Shown one piece after another: positions 19,122 to 27,171 of a stretch of DNA of 64,000 nt. Origin of the DNA: Maridesulfovibrio sp. (GTDB lineage: Bacteria > Desulfobacterota > Desulfovibrionia > Desulfovibrionales > Desulfovibrionaceae); the NCBI RefSeq assembly GCF_963676065.1, contig NZ_OY780933.1, positions 3,862,501-3,926,500 on the forward strand, written 5' to 3'. Made by a program: the position numbers and the translations under genes. The notes beneath the pieces are model-generated. The model ran no database searches, was not told where the DNA came from, and saw nothing but the letters and a program-made list of their open reading frames with translations. The stretch's first letter is position 1. Each line of letters begins with the position of its first letter.

Positions 19122-20192
19122 ATGGCTTGGATAGTTGATTTTATTCTGGTTCTCGGCGGTCTTATTTTCTTCCACGAGCTTGGACATTTCCTTGCGGCAC
19201 GTCTGCTGGGCATCGGTGTTAAAACTTTTTCACTTGGATTCGGTCCTAGAATTGCCGGCTTCAGTTGGGGTAGCACCAACTACCGCCTATCACTGATCCC
19301 ACTTGGTGGATACGTCAGCCTTGCAGGTGAAGAACGGGACATGACCGAGGACAGCGGATTCAAGGAAAAAGAACTTTTCATGAGCCGCCCGCCGTGGCAT
19401 CGCATGATCGTGGTTGCCGCCGGTCCCCTTTTCAACTTCGTCCTTGCATGGTTTATCTTCTGGGGAATTATCATCAGCAACGGCCAGATGGGTCTTGCTC
19501 CGACCGTAGGTCAACTGCAGCCGGACAGCCCTGCCTTAAGTGCGGGAATCGAGGTTGGAGATAAAGTTCTGAATATTGAAGGCCATAAAATCGTCTTCTG
19601 GACTGATCTGGCTGAAACAATTCAGAACAGCCAGTCCGACACTCTTGAATTTGTTATCAACCGAGACGGAAACATAAAACACATTTCTGTAAAGCCCAAG
19701 GTACAGGAACTTAAAAATATTTTCGGCGAAACAATCCGTAGGCCGGTTGTGGGCATTGTAGCTTCAGGAGAGTCTAAAACCGTTGAAATGAACGGGATAG
19801 ACGGAGCTACAGCAGCCACAGAGCAGACCTGGAATGTTACAAAGCTTATCTGCACCAGCATCGTAAAAATGGTCGAACGAGTCGTGCCAATGGATTCCAT
19901 CGGCGGACCGATCATGATCGCGCAGGCAATCAAGCAGCAATCCGAACGCGGCCTGTTGGAACTGCTCCAGTTTACCGCATTCATCAGCATCAACCTCGGG
20001 TTGCTCAATCTGCTGCCAATACCGGTTCTAGATGGTGGACACCTGCTCTTTTTCAGTCTTGAAACCATCCTGCGCAAACCCCTTAATGAAAAACTTCAGG
20101 CCGCTGCAACACGTGTAGGTTTATTGCTGCTGCTCTGCCTGATGGGCTTTGCGATTTTTAATGACATTGTAAGAACACTGAGCAGTAAATGA
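19122..20192 (+). CDS. rseP: Site-2 protease RseP
   Basis: Intramembrane zinc metalloprotease that cleaves membrane-bound anti-sigma factors and signal peptide remnants in the envelope stress response. The active site His18-Glu-Leu-Gly-His22 lies in the first transmembrane helix. A PDZ domain follows (about 110-190, with PDSPALSAGIEVGDKVLNI). The C-terminal membrane part has NLLPIPVLDGGHLL, with the third zinc ligand Asp. At 356 residues with one PDZ domain it is the short form (E. coli has about 450 with two). Gap to dxr is 9 bases, and it overlaps tsaB by 4. Confidence 0.94.
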   Translation: MAWIVDFILVLGGLIFFHELGHFLAARLLGIGVKTFSLGFGPRIAGFSWGSTNYRLSLIPLGGYVSLAGEERDMTEDSGFKEKELFMSRPPWHRMIVVAAGPLFNFVLAWFIFWGIIISNGQMGLAPTVGQLQPDSPALSAGIEVGDKVLNIEGHKIVFWTDLAETIQNSQSDTLEFVINRDGNIKHISVKPKVQELKNIFGETIRRPVVGIVASGESKTVEMNGIDGATAATEQTWNVTKLICTSIVKMVERVVPMDSIGGPIMIAQAIKQQSERGLLELLQFTAFISINLGLLNLLPIPVLDGGHLLFFSLETILRKPLNEKLQAAATRVGLLLLLCLMGFAIFNDIVRTLSSK

Positions 20193-20995
20193 GTGTATCA
20201 TTAGAAGAGAAAGACGAAATCCTGCTGGTCATAAACGGCACGGAAGAAACATTACAAATCATTACCGCCAAGCGTGAAAACGAAGAAGAACCGTTTTCAC
20301 TGCTGGAGGCAAAGACGCTTGTTGTACCCGGACGTTCGGTCAACTTCATGGTCCCTTCCATTCGTGATTCATTAAACCTATTCGGATACAGCTGCCGGGA
20401 TGTTTCCCGCATAGCCCTGCTTGCAGGACCGGGGAGCTTCACCGGACTGCGGCTGACATTTGCCGCTGCCGCAGGAATTTCTGCTGGATGCGGTTGCCCG
20501 GTAAGTGCCTTGGAATACCTTCCCATCCTTGCAAAAGGGGCTGCCATTGTCAGCGGGATGCCGGTCTGGGCTGTTACTCATTCAAGAAAAATGCAGGTAT
20601 ATATTCAAGGATTTGAAGCTATAAACAAATCCGGAGAACTTATTCCCATAACCCCTCCGCTGCCGGTTAAAATCCACGAGGCTGGAAAGATTATCCTTTC
20701 CCATAAGCAGGAAACAGCTGTGCTCGCCGGAAGCGGCCTTACAAAGAACAAAACCTTTTTTGATGACTTTTTGGCTGAAAATCCACAGTACACAGCCATG
20801 CCTTCAAGGTTCAACATACCGGCGTTGCAGGATCTGCTTGATGCTGCAGAACATGCCGATTATTCACATATAATGCCCGTACCTATGTACCTTCGAGGTT
20901 CGGATGCCGAAGAGAACCTCGAAATGATCACCAGCAAACGGGGTATCTCCATTGAAGCGGCACGGGAGCAATTGAAAGACGTGACTCCGCACTAA
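20189..20995 (+). CDS. tsaB: tRNA threonylcarbamoyladenosine biosynthesis protein TsaB
   Basis: Partner of TsaD and TsaE in t6A37 modification of ANN-decoding tRNAs. The family hallmark LLAGPGSFTGLRLTFAAAAG lies near residues 72-92. The N-terminal segment, normally a DTS-type turn of the ASKHA fold, reads LLVINGTEETLQI, so the Asp is replaced. TsaB is non-catalytic, so this need not matter. At 268 residues it is a little longer than E. coli TsaB (231). The gene overlaps rseP by 4 bases (ATGA), indicating coupling, and a strong terminator follows. Confidence 0.88.
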   Translation: MSVSLEEKDEILLVINGTEETLQIITAKRENEEEPFSLLEAKTLVVPGRSVNFMVPSIRDSLNLFGYSCRDVSRIALLAGPGSFTGLRLTFAAAAGISAGCGCPVSALEYLPILAKGAAIVSGMPVWAVTHSRKMQVYIQGFEAINKSGELIPITPPLPVKIHEAGKIILSHKQETAVLAGSGLTKNKTFFDDFLAENPQYTAMPSRFNIPALQDLLDAAEHADYSHIMPVPMYLRGSDAEENLEMITSKRGISIEAAREQLKDVTPH

Positions 20996-21019
20996 AATTT
21001 TATACATAATAATTTCATA

Positions 21020-21053
21020 AAAGGGACTTCCATAAACGGAAGTCCCTTTTTTT
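21020..21053 (+). terminator. Terminator after tsaB
   Basis: Perfect 12-bp stem AAAGGGACTTCC/GGAAGTCCCTTT with an ATAAAC loop and further Ts. Confidence 0.93.
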
Positions 21054-21082
21054 ATTCAAAAAACAAAAAAACATCTTTCCCC

Positions 21083-21109
21083 TAAAGTTATCTATATTTC
21101 AGACGATCA
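21083..21109 (+). promoter_or_regulatory. Sigma-28 (FliA) promoter for flagellin
   Basis: TAAAGTTA, 11 bases, GACGATCA. This matches the FliA consensus TAAAGTTT-N11-GCCGATAA at 13 of 16 positions with exact spacing. It lies about 95 bases upstream of the flagellin start. Confidence 0.8.
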
Positions 21110-21203
21110 ATTAAGCACGAAGGACCAGTTAGCTTTGTGAACCTAAGTTCCAAGGCAATGTTTTTGGCAAGGAAGCCAAAGATCACTTTTCAAGGAGGAA
21201 AAC

Positions 21204-22085
21204 ATGTCTTTAGTAATTAACCACAACTTGATGGCTATGAATGCCAACCGCAACTTGTCAGAATCGTATGGCAACCTCAGTGTATCAACCCGTCGCCTGT
21301 CTTCAGGTCTTCGTGTTGGCACCGCTGCTGACGATGCTGCAGGTCTCGCAATTCGCGAACTTATGCGCTCTGACATCAAGTCACTCAATCAGGGTATCCG
21401 TAACGCCAACGATGCAATTTCAATGATCCAGACCGCTGACGGCGCTCTCGGTGTTATTGATGAAAAGCTCATTCGTATGAAGGAGCTTGCAACTCAGGCC
21501 GCAACCGGTACCTACAACTCTGACCAGCGTCTGATCATCGACTCCGAATATCAGGCTATGGCTTCAGAAATCACACGTATTGCTAACGCAACTGACTTTA
21601 ACGGCATTCACCTGCTCAATGGTAACCTGTCCGGTCAGAGCTCAACTCACGACGGTTCCGGTCTCACGTCAACTGGTCCAGTGAAGGTTCACTTTGGTAC
21701 CGCGAACGACTGCGCAGAAGACTACTACTACGTTTCCATTGACACTTCCACTGCCTCCGCACTCGGTGTAGGTATGGGAGCCTCGAACTCCATTTCAACT
21801 CAGGAGTTGGCACAGAAGTCCCTGGATAAGCTGAACAATGCTATTATCTCCAAGGATAAGATTCGTGCTAACCTTGGTGCTCTCCAGAACAGACTGGAAA
21901 ACACCATTACCAACCTGTCCATCCAGGCTGAAAACGTACAGGCTGCGGAATCCCGTATTTCTGACGTTGACGTCGCGACTGAAATGACTGAGTTCACCCG
22001 TAACCAGATCCTGACCCAGTCCGCAGTGGCTATGCTCTCGCAGGCCAACAGCATGCCCAGAATGGCAATGCAGCTCATCGGTTAA
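21204..22085 (+). CDS. fliC: Flagellin
   Basis: Main filament subunit, exported by the flagellar type III apparatus. The conserved D0/D1 ends are complete: N-terminal MSLVINHNLMAMNANRNL, LSSGLRVGTAADDAAGLAI and QTADGAL; C-terminal AESRISDVDVATEMTEFTRN and the final ANSMPRMAMQLIG. At 293 residues it is short. The central variable region (about 140-205) is reduced and Ser/Thr-rich, offering possible O-glycosylation sites. A strong AAGGAGG site and a FliA promoter precede it, and a terminator separates it from fliD. Glycosyltransferase genes lie 2.7 kb downstream. Confidence 0.97.
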   Translation: MSLVINHNLMAMNANRNLSESYGNLSVSTRRLSSGLRVGTAADDAAGLAIRELMRSDIKSLNQGIRNANDAISMIQTADGALGVIDEKLIRMKELATQAATGTYNSDQRLIIDSEYQAMASEITRIANATDFNGIHLLNGNLSGQSSTHDGSGLTSTGPVKVHFGTANDCAEDYYYVSIDTSTASALGVGMGASNSISTQELAQKSLDKLNNAIISKDKIRANLGALQNRLENTITNLSIQAENVQAAESRISDVDVATEMTEFTRNQILTQSAVAMLSQANSMPRMAMQLIG

Positions 22086-22133
22086 TTTAACTGAAGCGGC
22101 ATAAAGCATTCTGACCAAGTCAGATCAACTACA

Positions 22134-22162
22134 AAGCCGGGTCCGGTTAATCCGGCCCGGCT
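22134..22162 (+). terminator. Hairpin after flagellin gene
   Basis: GC-rich 12-bp stem (AAGCCGGG and CCGG against CCGG and CCCGGCTT, with one bulged T) and a TTAAT loop. The following DNA is only weakly T-rich, so it may also stabilise the mRNA. Confidence 0.75.
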
Positions 22163-22224
22163 TCAAGTTTATGTAAACGAATTTGAAATACAGCAATCAG
22201 CGGAACTAAGCCTACTCCCACATC

Positions 22225-22240
22225 TGGCATCTAGATTGCA
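22225..22240 (+). promoter_or_regulatory. Sigma-54 (RpoN) promoter for fliD-fliS
   Basis: TGGCATCTAGATTGCA has the -24 GG and -12 GC with exactly 10 bases between them, matching TGGCAC-N5-TTGCA closely. It lies about 50 bases before fliD, as expected for mid-class flagellar genes driven by an FlrC/FleR-type activator. Confidence 0.8.
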
Positions 22241-22289
22241 TAAAAAGGAGTAAAAGTAGAATCAGGGAAAAATGTTCCCGGAGTAAATT

Positions 22290-24032
22290 ATGTCTGATTA
22301 CACCTCAGGAAATATCAACTTTACCGGACTCGGTTCCGGGACCGACTTCCAGACACTTATCGATGGACTCATTGATCTTGAACGCGTTCATATCAAGAGA
22401 CTCGAAAGCTGGAAAAGTACGTGGGATGGTAAAGTTGAAAAATTTCAGGAACTGAATACCGCACTTCTCGGTCTGCAGACTACTCTGAAGTCCATGGATA
22501 CTCTTGATGAATTCATGACCAAGGCCGTTTCAACCACCAGCTCTGATACAGTAACAGCAACAGCCTCCAGTGATGCTCAAATAACCAGTCACTCCATAGA
22601 AGTTAAGCAGTTAGCTAAGAATGATATTCTCGTGGGAGCCGGCGGTGTATCCGACCCCAGCGATGTTTACTTTTCAGCTGCCGGTTCTTTTACTTTTACT
22701 TACGCGGGCGAGACCATCACTTTAAGCAATATCCCGGCAGGAACCACCCTGCAGGGTTTTGTGACTATGATTAACAACCATGCTGACACTCGCGATAAAA
22801 TCAGAGCAACCACTCTTAATGACGGCTACTATAACCGCTTACAAATATACGGACTGGACCTTGGGGCGGACAACAAGATTATAATACAGAGTAATGGGAC
22901 TCCTGGGTCAATTTTTTCAGGCAGCACTTATTACGCTTCACAAGATGCCCAGAATGCATGGCTGAAAGTAGATGGATTTCCATATGTTCCAGATGCGTGG
23001 ATGGAGCGTGACACAAATACAATCGACGACCTTATTCCCGGTGTAACTTTAAACCTTAAAAAAACAACTCCCACCGATTCTCCCGTCAATATTGGTATAA
23101 CGACTGATAAAGAAGGGATGGCCGAGAACGTTAAAAATTTTGTCGATCAGACCAATGAGATACGGCAAATGATTAAAGACCTGACCTCTGTAACGACGAC
23201 TTCTGATTCTGCCTCAGGTGCTGTCCTGACTGGTAACTACGGTGTCGAACTTTTAGTCGGCCAAAGATTGAAGAATATCGTTGCCAGCAAGGCTATCGGT
23301 TTTTCATGGTTTTATGAAGATAGTGCTACCGGACACACCTCCGGTGACAGGTACTCCTCTCTCTCTCAGCTTGGTATAAAAACCAATGCAGATAGCGGAG
23401 GAGCCAAGATGGGGCTTCTTGAACTTGATACTGAAGAGCTGACAAAGGCTCTGGACGACGATCCCATGGCTGTCGCCAAACTGTTTGCCGCTAACTATCT
23501 GGGAGAATCTGAATCTGCGAATCTGACGTATTTATCGCATATTAAAGGAATAACTGAGGCTGGGGAATATAATGTCCAGTACGAAGTTTCGGGTGGACAA
23601 CTAATTTCGGCATCTATTAACGGGCAGGAAGCATTCGTAGACCCTGCAACATGGCAGATTACCGGAAAGAGCGGCACAGCTGCCTCAGGTCTGGCGTTAC
23701 GTGTTGAGAATAGGGCTGACGGAGTATACGGTAACTCCGACGAAAACGCTGCTGATGCAATGACGGCTACCCTGAAGCTTGGTAAGATTGGGGAAACGGT
23801 TAATGCTCTCGGCGATATAACCAGCGAACAAGGCCCTCTCGAGATTCTTCAGGATAACTACAAAACCATCATGGATAATATCGATAAAAAAATCGAATAT
23901 GAAGAAGATCGAATCGCAACCAAGAAGCAGATGCTGACCGAAAAATACGCCCGACTTGATGCGCTGTTAGGAAACTACTCAGGTATCCAGTCCCAGCTGG
24001 CATCCAGCATTAACGGGCTGATGTCTAAATAA
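22290..24032 (+). CDS. fliD: Flagellar filament cap protein FliD
   Basis: Pentameric or hexameric cap that folds flagellin at the growing filament tip. The N-terminal domain is typical (NFTGLGSGTDFQTLIDGLID, then VKQLAKNDIL). The C-terminal domain has LGIKTNADSGGAKMGLLELD, then QLASSINGLMSK at the end after a coiled-coil. Its 580 residues lie within the family range. A CCGGAG site precedes the start. Its own sigma-54 promoter sets it apart from the sigma-28 flagellin gene. fliS follows after 84 bases. Confidence 0.95.
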   Translation: MSDYTSGNINFTGLGSGTDFQTLIDGLIDLERVHIKRLESWKSTWDGKVEKFQELNTALLGLQTTLKSMDTLDEFMTKAVSTTSSDTVTATASSDAQITSHSIEVKQLAKNDILVGAGGVSDPSDVYFSAAGSFTFTYAGETITLSNIPAGTTLQGFVTMINNHADTRDKIRATTLNDGYYNRLQIYGLDLGADNKIIIQSNGTPGSIFSGSTYYASQDAQNAWLKVDGFPYVPDAWMERDTNTIDDLIPGVTLNLKKTTPTDSPVNIGITTDKEGMAENVKNFVDQTNEIRQMIKDLTSVTTTSDSASGAVLTGNYGVELLVGQRLKNIVASKAIGFSWFYEDSATGHTSGDRYSSLSQLGIKTNADSGGAKMGLLELDTEELTKALDDDPMAVAKLFAANYLGESESANLTYLSHIKGITEAGEYNVQYEVSGGQLISASINGQEAFVDPATWQITGKSGTAASGLALRVENRADGVYGNSDENAADAMTATLKLGKIGETVNALGDITSEQGPLEILQDNYKTIMDNIDKKIEYEEDRIATKKQMLTEKYARLDALLGNYSGIQSQLASSINGLMSK

Positions 24033-24116
24033 TATAAGCTAAAAAAATAAAAATTTAAAAATCCTCTAAGGTTTTTCAAAAAGATAACCGATTAATAAAT
24101 CAGGAGGAGCAAATAT

Positions 24117-24659
24117 ATGCAAAAAGCAGCTCAAGCTTATCTTTCAACTCAGATCCATACCACTTCCAAGGGAGAACTTCTCCTAATGCTTTATGATGCC
24201 GCAATCAACTTTATGAAGCAGGCGAAAGTGAAGATCGACGAAAAGGATTATGCCGCCAAGGGAATTCTTATCTCCAAAGCTATTGAAGTCATCTCAGAAC
24301 TGGCTTCCAGCCTGAATAAGGAAAAAGGCGGAGAGCTTGCCGAAAATCTCAGCAAACTCTATATCTTTTGTAACACAAGACTCCTGCAGGCCAACTTGAA
24401 GATGGATACCGAAAAGCTTGATGAAGTAATCAAGATTATCGACGGAATTGCTTCTGCCTACCGGGAAATCATCCCCACAGAAGAAGCACAAGCAGCAGTA
24501 CCTCTTCAAACAGCAGCAACTGCGAACAGCGGAACCACCAATGTAAACCGCAGTTTTGCAAACGATGCAGGCTACACAATGCCAACGCCCCAAAACATGC
24601 CCGCTCCCAATGCCTTGCGCCTGAAAAAAGCCGCAAACGCATATGGAGGAGGAGCATAG
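24117..24659 (+). CDS. fliS: Flagellin export chaperone FliS
   Basis: Cytosolic chaperone that binds the flagellin C-terminus and prevents early polymerisation. Residues 1-125 form the four-helix FliS domain with the family start AAQAYLSTQIHTTSKGELLLMLYDAAINF. The last 55 residues are a Pro/Ala/Asn-rich, probably disordered tail not found in most FliS proteins (usual length 125-135; here 180). An AGGAGG site precedes it. It is probably cotranscribed with fliD and is followed by a very strong terminator. Confidence 0.93.
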   Translation: MQKAAQAYLSTQIHTTSKGELLLMLYDAAINFMKQAKVKIDEKDYAAKGILISKAIEVISELASSLNKEKGGELAENLSKLYIFCNTRLLQANLKMDTEKLDEVIKIIDGIASAYREIIPTEEAQAAVPLQTAATANSGTTNVNRSFANDAGYTMPTPQNMPAPNALRLKKAANAYGGGA

Positions 24660-24700
24660 TAGAGCACACGGATTTGCTCCCGAGTGACATAATAGACATA

Positions 24701-24733
24701 AACGGCCCCCGCCTATCGGCGGGGGCCGTTTTT
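24701..24733 (+). terminator. Terminator after fliS
   Basis: Perfect 13-bp GC-rich stem AACGGCCCCCGCC/GGCGGGGGCCGTT with a four-base loop and a T run. Confidence 0.95.
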
Positions 24734-24804
24734 AATGATCCATACAAATACAAACAGAACTATATTCTTTACTTAGCCCGACCTATCTGTCATTTATTTT
24801 AATC

Positions 24805-25890
24805 ATGGATAATAACAGAATCAGGGTGCTTCAGGTCTCCCCTTCTCTAGGGCTGGGAGGCACTGAAAAGGTGATGCAGTCCTTTGCCGTCAATCTGGAT
24901 AGGCAGAAATTCGACACAGCCGTCTTTTCTACATCAGAAGGACCAAGGGGAAAACTTCTTCGCATGCAGGGAGTTAATACTTTCATAGGGCCGGATATCT
25001 TTTCGGTACTGACGAAATTCCAACCCCATGTGGTCCATATCCATCGCGCCGGTTGGGCTGATCCGGGAGCTCTGCGGCCCTTTAAGCTAGCCAGGACTCC
25101 AGTACTCGTAGAAACAAATGTATTCGGTCACCACGACCCCAGTCCGGAAGCCGCGCTTATTGACCGCCACCTGTTTGTCTCACATTTCTGCGCAGAACGC
25201 TTCACCAAAATTAATTCCATCCCGGCAGAAAAGCCCAAATACTCAGTTCTTTACAACCCAGTAGATACGGATTTTTTTCTTGCTCACTGCCCTGCTGACC
25301 GCAAATTCCCAAAGAATTGCTTTGGCAGAATTTCTCGGGCGGATAAAGGTAAATGGTCCAATCTGGCTCTGGACTTTCTGCCTGCCCTGAAAAAACAGGT
25401 TGAGAAAAAAGAACTGCCCCCCTTTTCATACAATATTATTGGAGGGATTCCAGAGGCGGAAGACTTTGTTGTTCAAAACAAACTGGAAAAATTTGTAAAT
25501 TTCCTGCCGCCCATACTTACAGACGCTGAAATTGCCTGTTTTTTGAATTCCATATCCTTTCTCGCCCATGCCAATGATACAGGTGAATCCTTCGGTCTGG
25601 TCATTGCAGAAGCCATGGCTGCCGGACTTCCAGTAATAACCCATCCCAGCAGAGGATTGCGGGATAATGCCCAGATGGAACTTGTCGATCACGGAAAAAC
25701 CGGCATTGTCGCCGCAAACGCTGACGAATACGCACAGGCGGTAAACTTTCTGCTGACCAATCCGCAGGAAGCACGCAAAATGGGTGAAAAAGGACGTGCC
25801 AAAGCCGCTAAATTATTCAGGGCACAGGATATCGCCGCAAAATTGGGCGAAATTTATCTGGAACTGCTCAAGACAAAAAACATAATCTAA
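24805..25890 (+). CDS. Glycosyltransferase family 4 (GT-B fold)
   Basis: Probable retaining glycosyltransferase acting at the cytoplasmic face of the membrane. The N-terminal half has the VSPSLGLGGTEKVMQ nucleotide-sugar domain opening. The C-terminal Rossmann domain has GRISRADKGKW, FLAHANDTGESFGLVIAEAM and GLPVITHPSRG, with the E-x7-E catalytic pattern of GT4. The full length is 361 residues. No clear ribosome site is seen. It forms a pair with the GT2 gene 3 bases downstream. Its place next to fliC-fliD-fliS suggests flagellin glycosylation, as in many polar flagellates, but lipopolysaccharide or another polymer is equally possible. Confidence 0.85.
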   Translation: MDNNRIRVLQVSPSLGLGGTEKVMQSFAVNLDRQKFDTAVFSTSEGPRGKLLRMQGVNTFIGPDIFSVLTKFQPHVVHIHRAGWADPGALRPFKLARTPVLVETNVFGHHDPSPEAALIDRHLFVSHFCAERFTKINSIPAEKPKYSVLYNPVDTDFFLAHCPADRKFPKNCFGRISRADKGKWSNLALDFLPALKKQVEKKELPPFSYNIIGGIPEAEDFVVQNKLEKFVNFLPPILTDAEIACFLNSISFLAHANDTGESFGLVIAEAMAAGLPVITHPSRGLRDNAQMELVDHGKTGIVAANADEYAQAVNFLLTNPQEARKMGEKGRAKAAKLFRAQDIAAKLGEIYLELLKTKNII

Positions 25891-25893
25891 GCC

Positions 25894-27084
25894 ATGAACC
25901 ATATATTCAACACATACTCAAAAGAAATTCTGGCTTACCATCTTTCAGGACAAAAGCCGGCGGAACAGGCCGCCACGATCGTTAATCCTGCCGAAACAGC
26001 TGAAAAACACCTGCGTTTTGCACAAAAACGAGGAGCCGAAGCCATTATCCTGTTCGGGATCGGAGACGGTATTCTTGCCCAAGCCATTGCAGAGAAAAAA
26101 TCCGCGGATCTGGAATTACTGGCCTGTGATCTGCATCCGGAACAGATACGGAAACTCCTTCAAGCTGGACATGATAAATTTTCAAATAATCCAGGATGCG
26201 TCCTGCTGACGGATTCTTCCATATGGGCCCTTCTGCTCCTGCTGATACAGGCCGGTTATTCCCCTGCAAAAAGCCACCTGATTCTTAATCCCGGTCTGCA
26301 AGGCGAAAGCATGAACAGCCACAGGAACCTGCAAAAATTATTTTCCGGAACAAAACATATTCAACAACCGGAAACACCAGCTCCCTGCACAATCTCTGCT
26401 GGAGCCATTCTCAGTCCGGATGAGCCTGAACTTGAAAATTTCATAAAAAATATCCCCGGCTGGATTAATGAAATTGTCCTGATATGGGACTGCGGAAAGA
26501 ACGATCCATTTCCTGAACTTGAGAAGTATCACGATTCAAAAATCATTAACGTCAGACATCCCCTTAACTCGGATTTTTCAGCACAACGCAACTGTATGCT
26601 TAAAAACTGCTCCGGTGACTGGATAATTTATCTTGATGCCGACGAAAGACTGGAGGATGAAGGATGGGAACAAATCAGAAGGATTCCTTCATTTCAGGGA
26701 TGTGACAACTGGTATTTACCTCGGATGACTTTTTACCCGGACCTGAAACACTGCCGCGTAGGTTATGGACTATGGCCGGACCTGCAACTCAGGTTTTTCA
26801 AAAACACGGGCAATCTGAAATTTATAAACAAAATTCATGAAAGGCTGACAGGCATGCAGAGTTCTTCAGGCATTCTCCAGGGCTGTCCGATTCAACACCT
26901 GACCCATATCTTAAAAAGCAGGGAAATAATCGAATCCAAACTTGAAAACTTCAACAGCAGCACCGGGGGAAGATTCAAACATAGGTTGGGCAATGATTTT
27001 CCCCATATTCCTAAAGAACTGCTCAATCCCCGAAAAGACTGTAACATCGGGCCCATACAGCTTCCTGACATTAATCTGGCATAA
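25894..27084 (+). CDS. Two-domain protein: Rossmann-like N-terminus and GT2 glycosyltransferase
   Basis: A 396-residue protein. Residues about 1-165 look like a nucleotide-binding or Maf/DUF115-like Rossmann region (EAIILFGIGDGILAQAIAEK near 50), but I cannot assign it. Residues about 165-340 are an inverting GT2 domain: AGAILSPDEPELENFIKNIP, the nucleotide-sugar DxD in IIYLDADERLEDEGW, and LQLRFFKNTGNLKFINKIHE typical of the WaaE/KdtX branch. The tail is Asn/Pro-rich. It starts 3 bases after the GT4 gene. Motility accessory factors are also Rossmann-type and lie near flagellin genes, so a flagellin-modifying role is a fair guess. Confidence 0.75.
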   Translation: MNHIFNTYSKEILAYHLSGQKPAEQAATIVNPAETAEKHLRFAQKRGAEAIILFGIGDGILAQAIAEKKSADLELLACDLHPEQIRKLLQAGHDKFSNNPGCVLLTDSSIWALLLLLIQAGYSPAKSHLILNPGLQGESMNSHRNLQKLFSGTKHIQQPETPAPCTISAGAILSPDEPELENFIKNIPGWINEIVLIWDCGKNDPFPELEKYHDSKIINVRHPLNSDFSAQRNCMLKNCSGDWIIYLDADERLEDEGWEQIRRIPSFQGCDNWYLPRMTFYPDLKHCRVGYGLWPDLQLRFFKNTGNLKFINKIHERLTGMQSSSGILQGCPIQHLTHILKSREIIESKLENFNSSTGGRFKHRLGNDFPHIPKELLNPRKDCNIGPIQLPDINLA

Positions 27085-27171
27085 TGTTCATGCACAATTG
27101 GCATTGCCTAACAGTATAAAATTTATTAGGTCTGTCCAAAATATTCAGACAAACAGCTTCAAGGATTTAAT

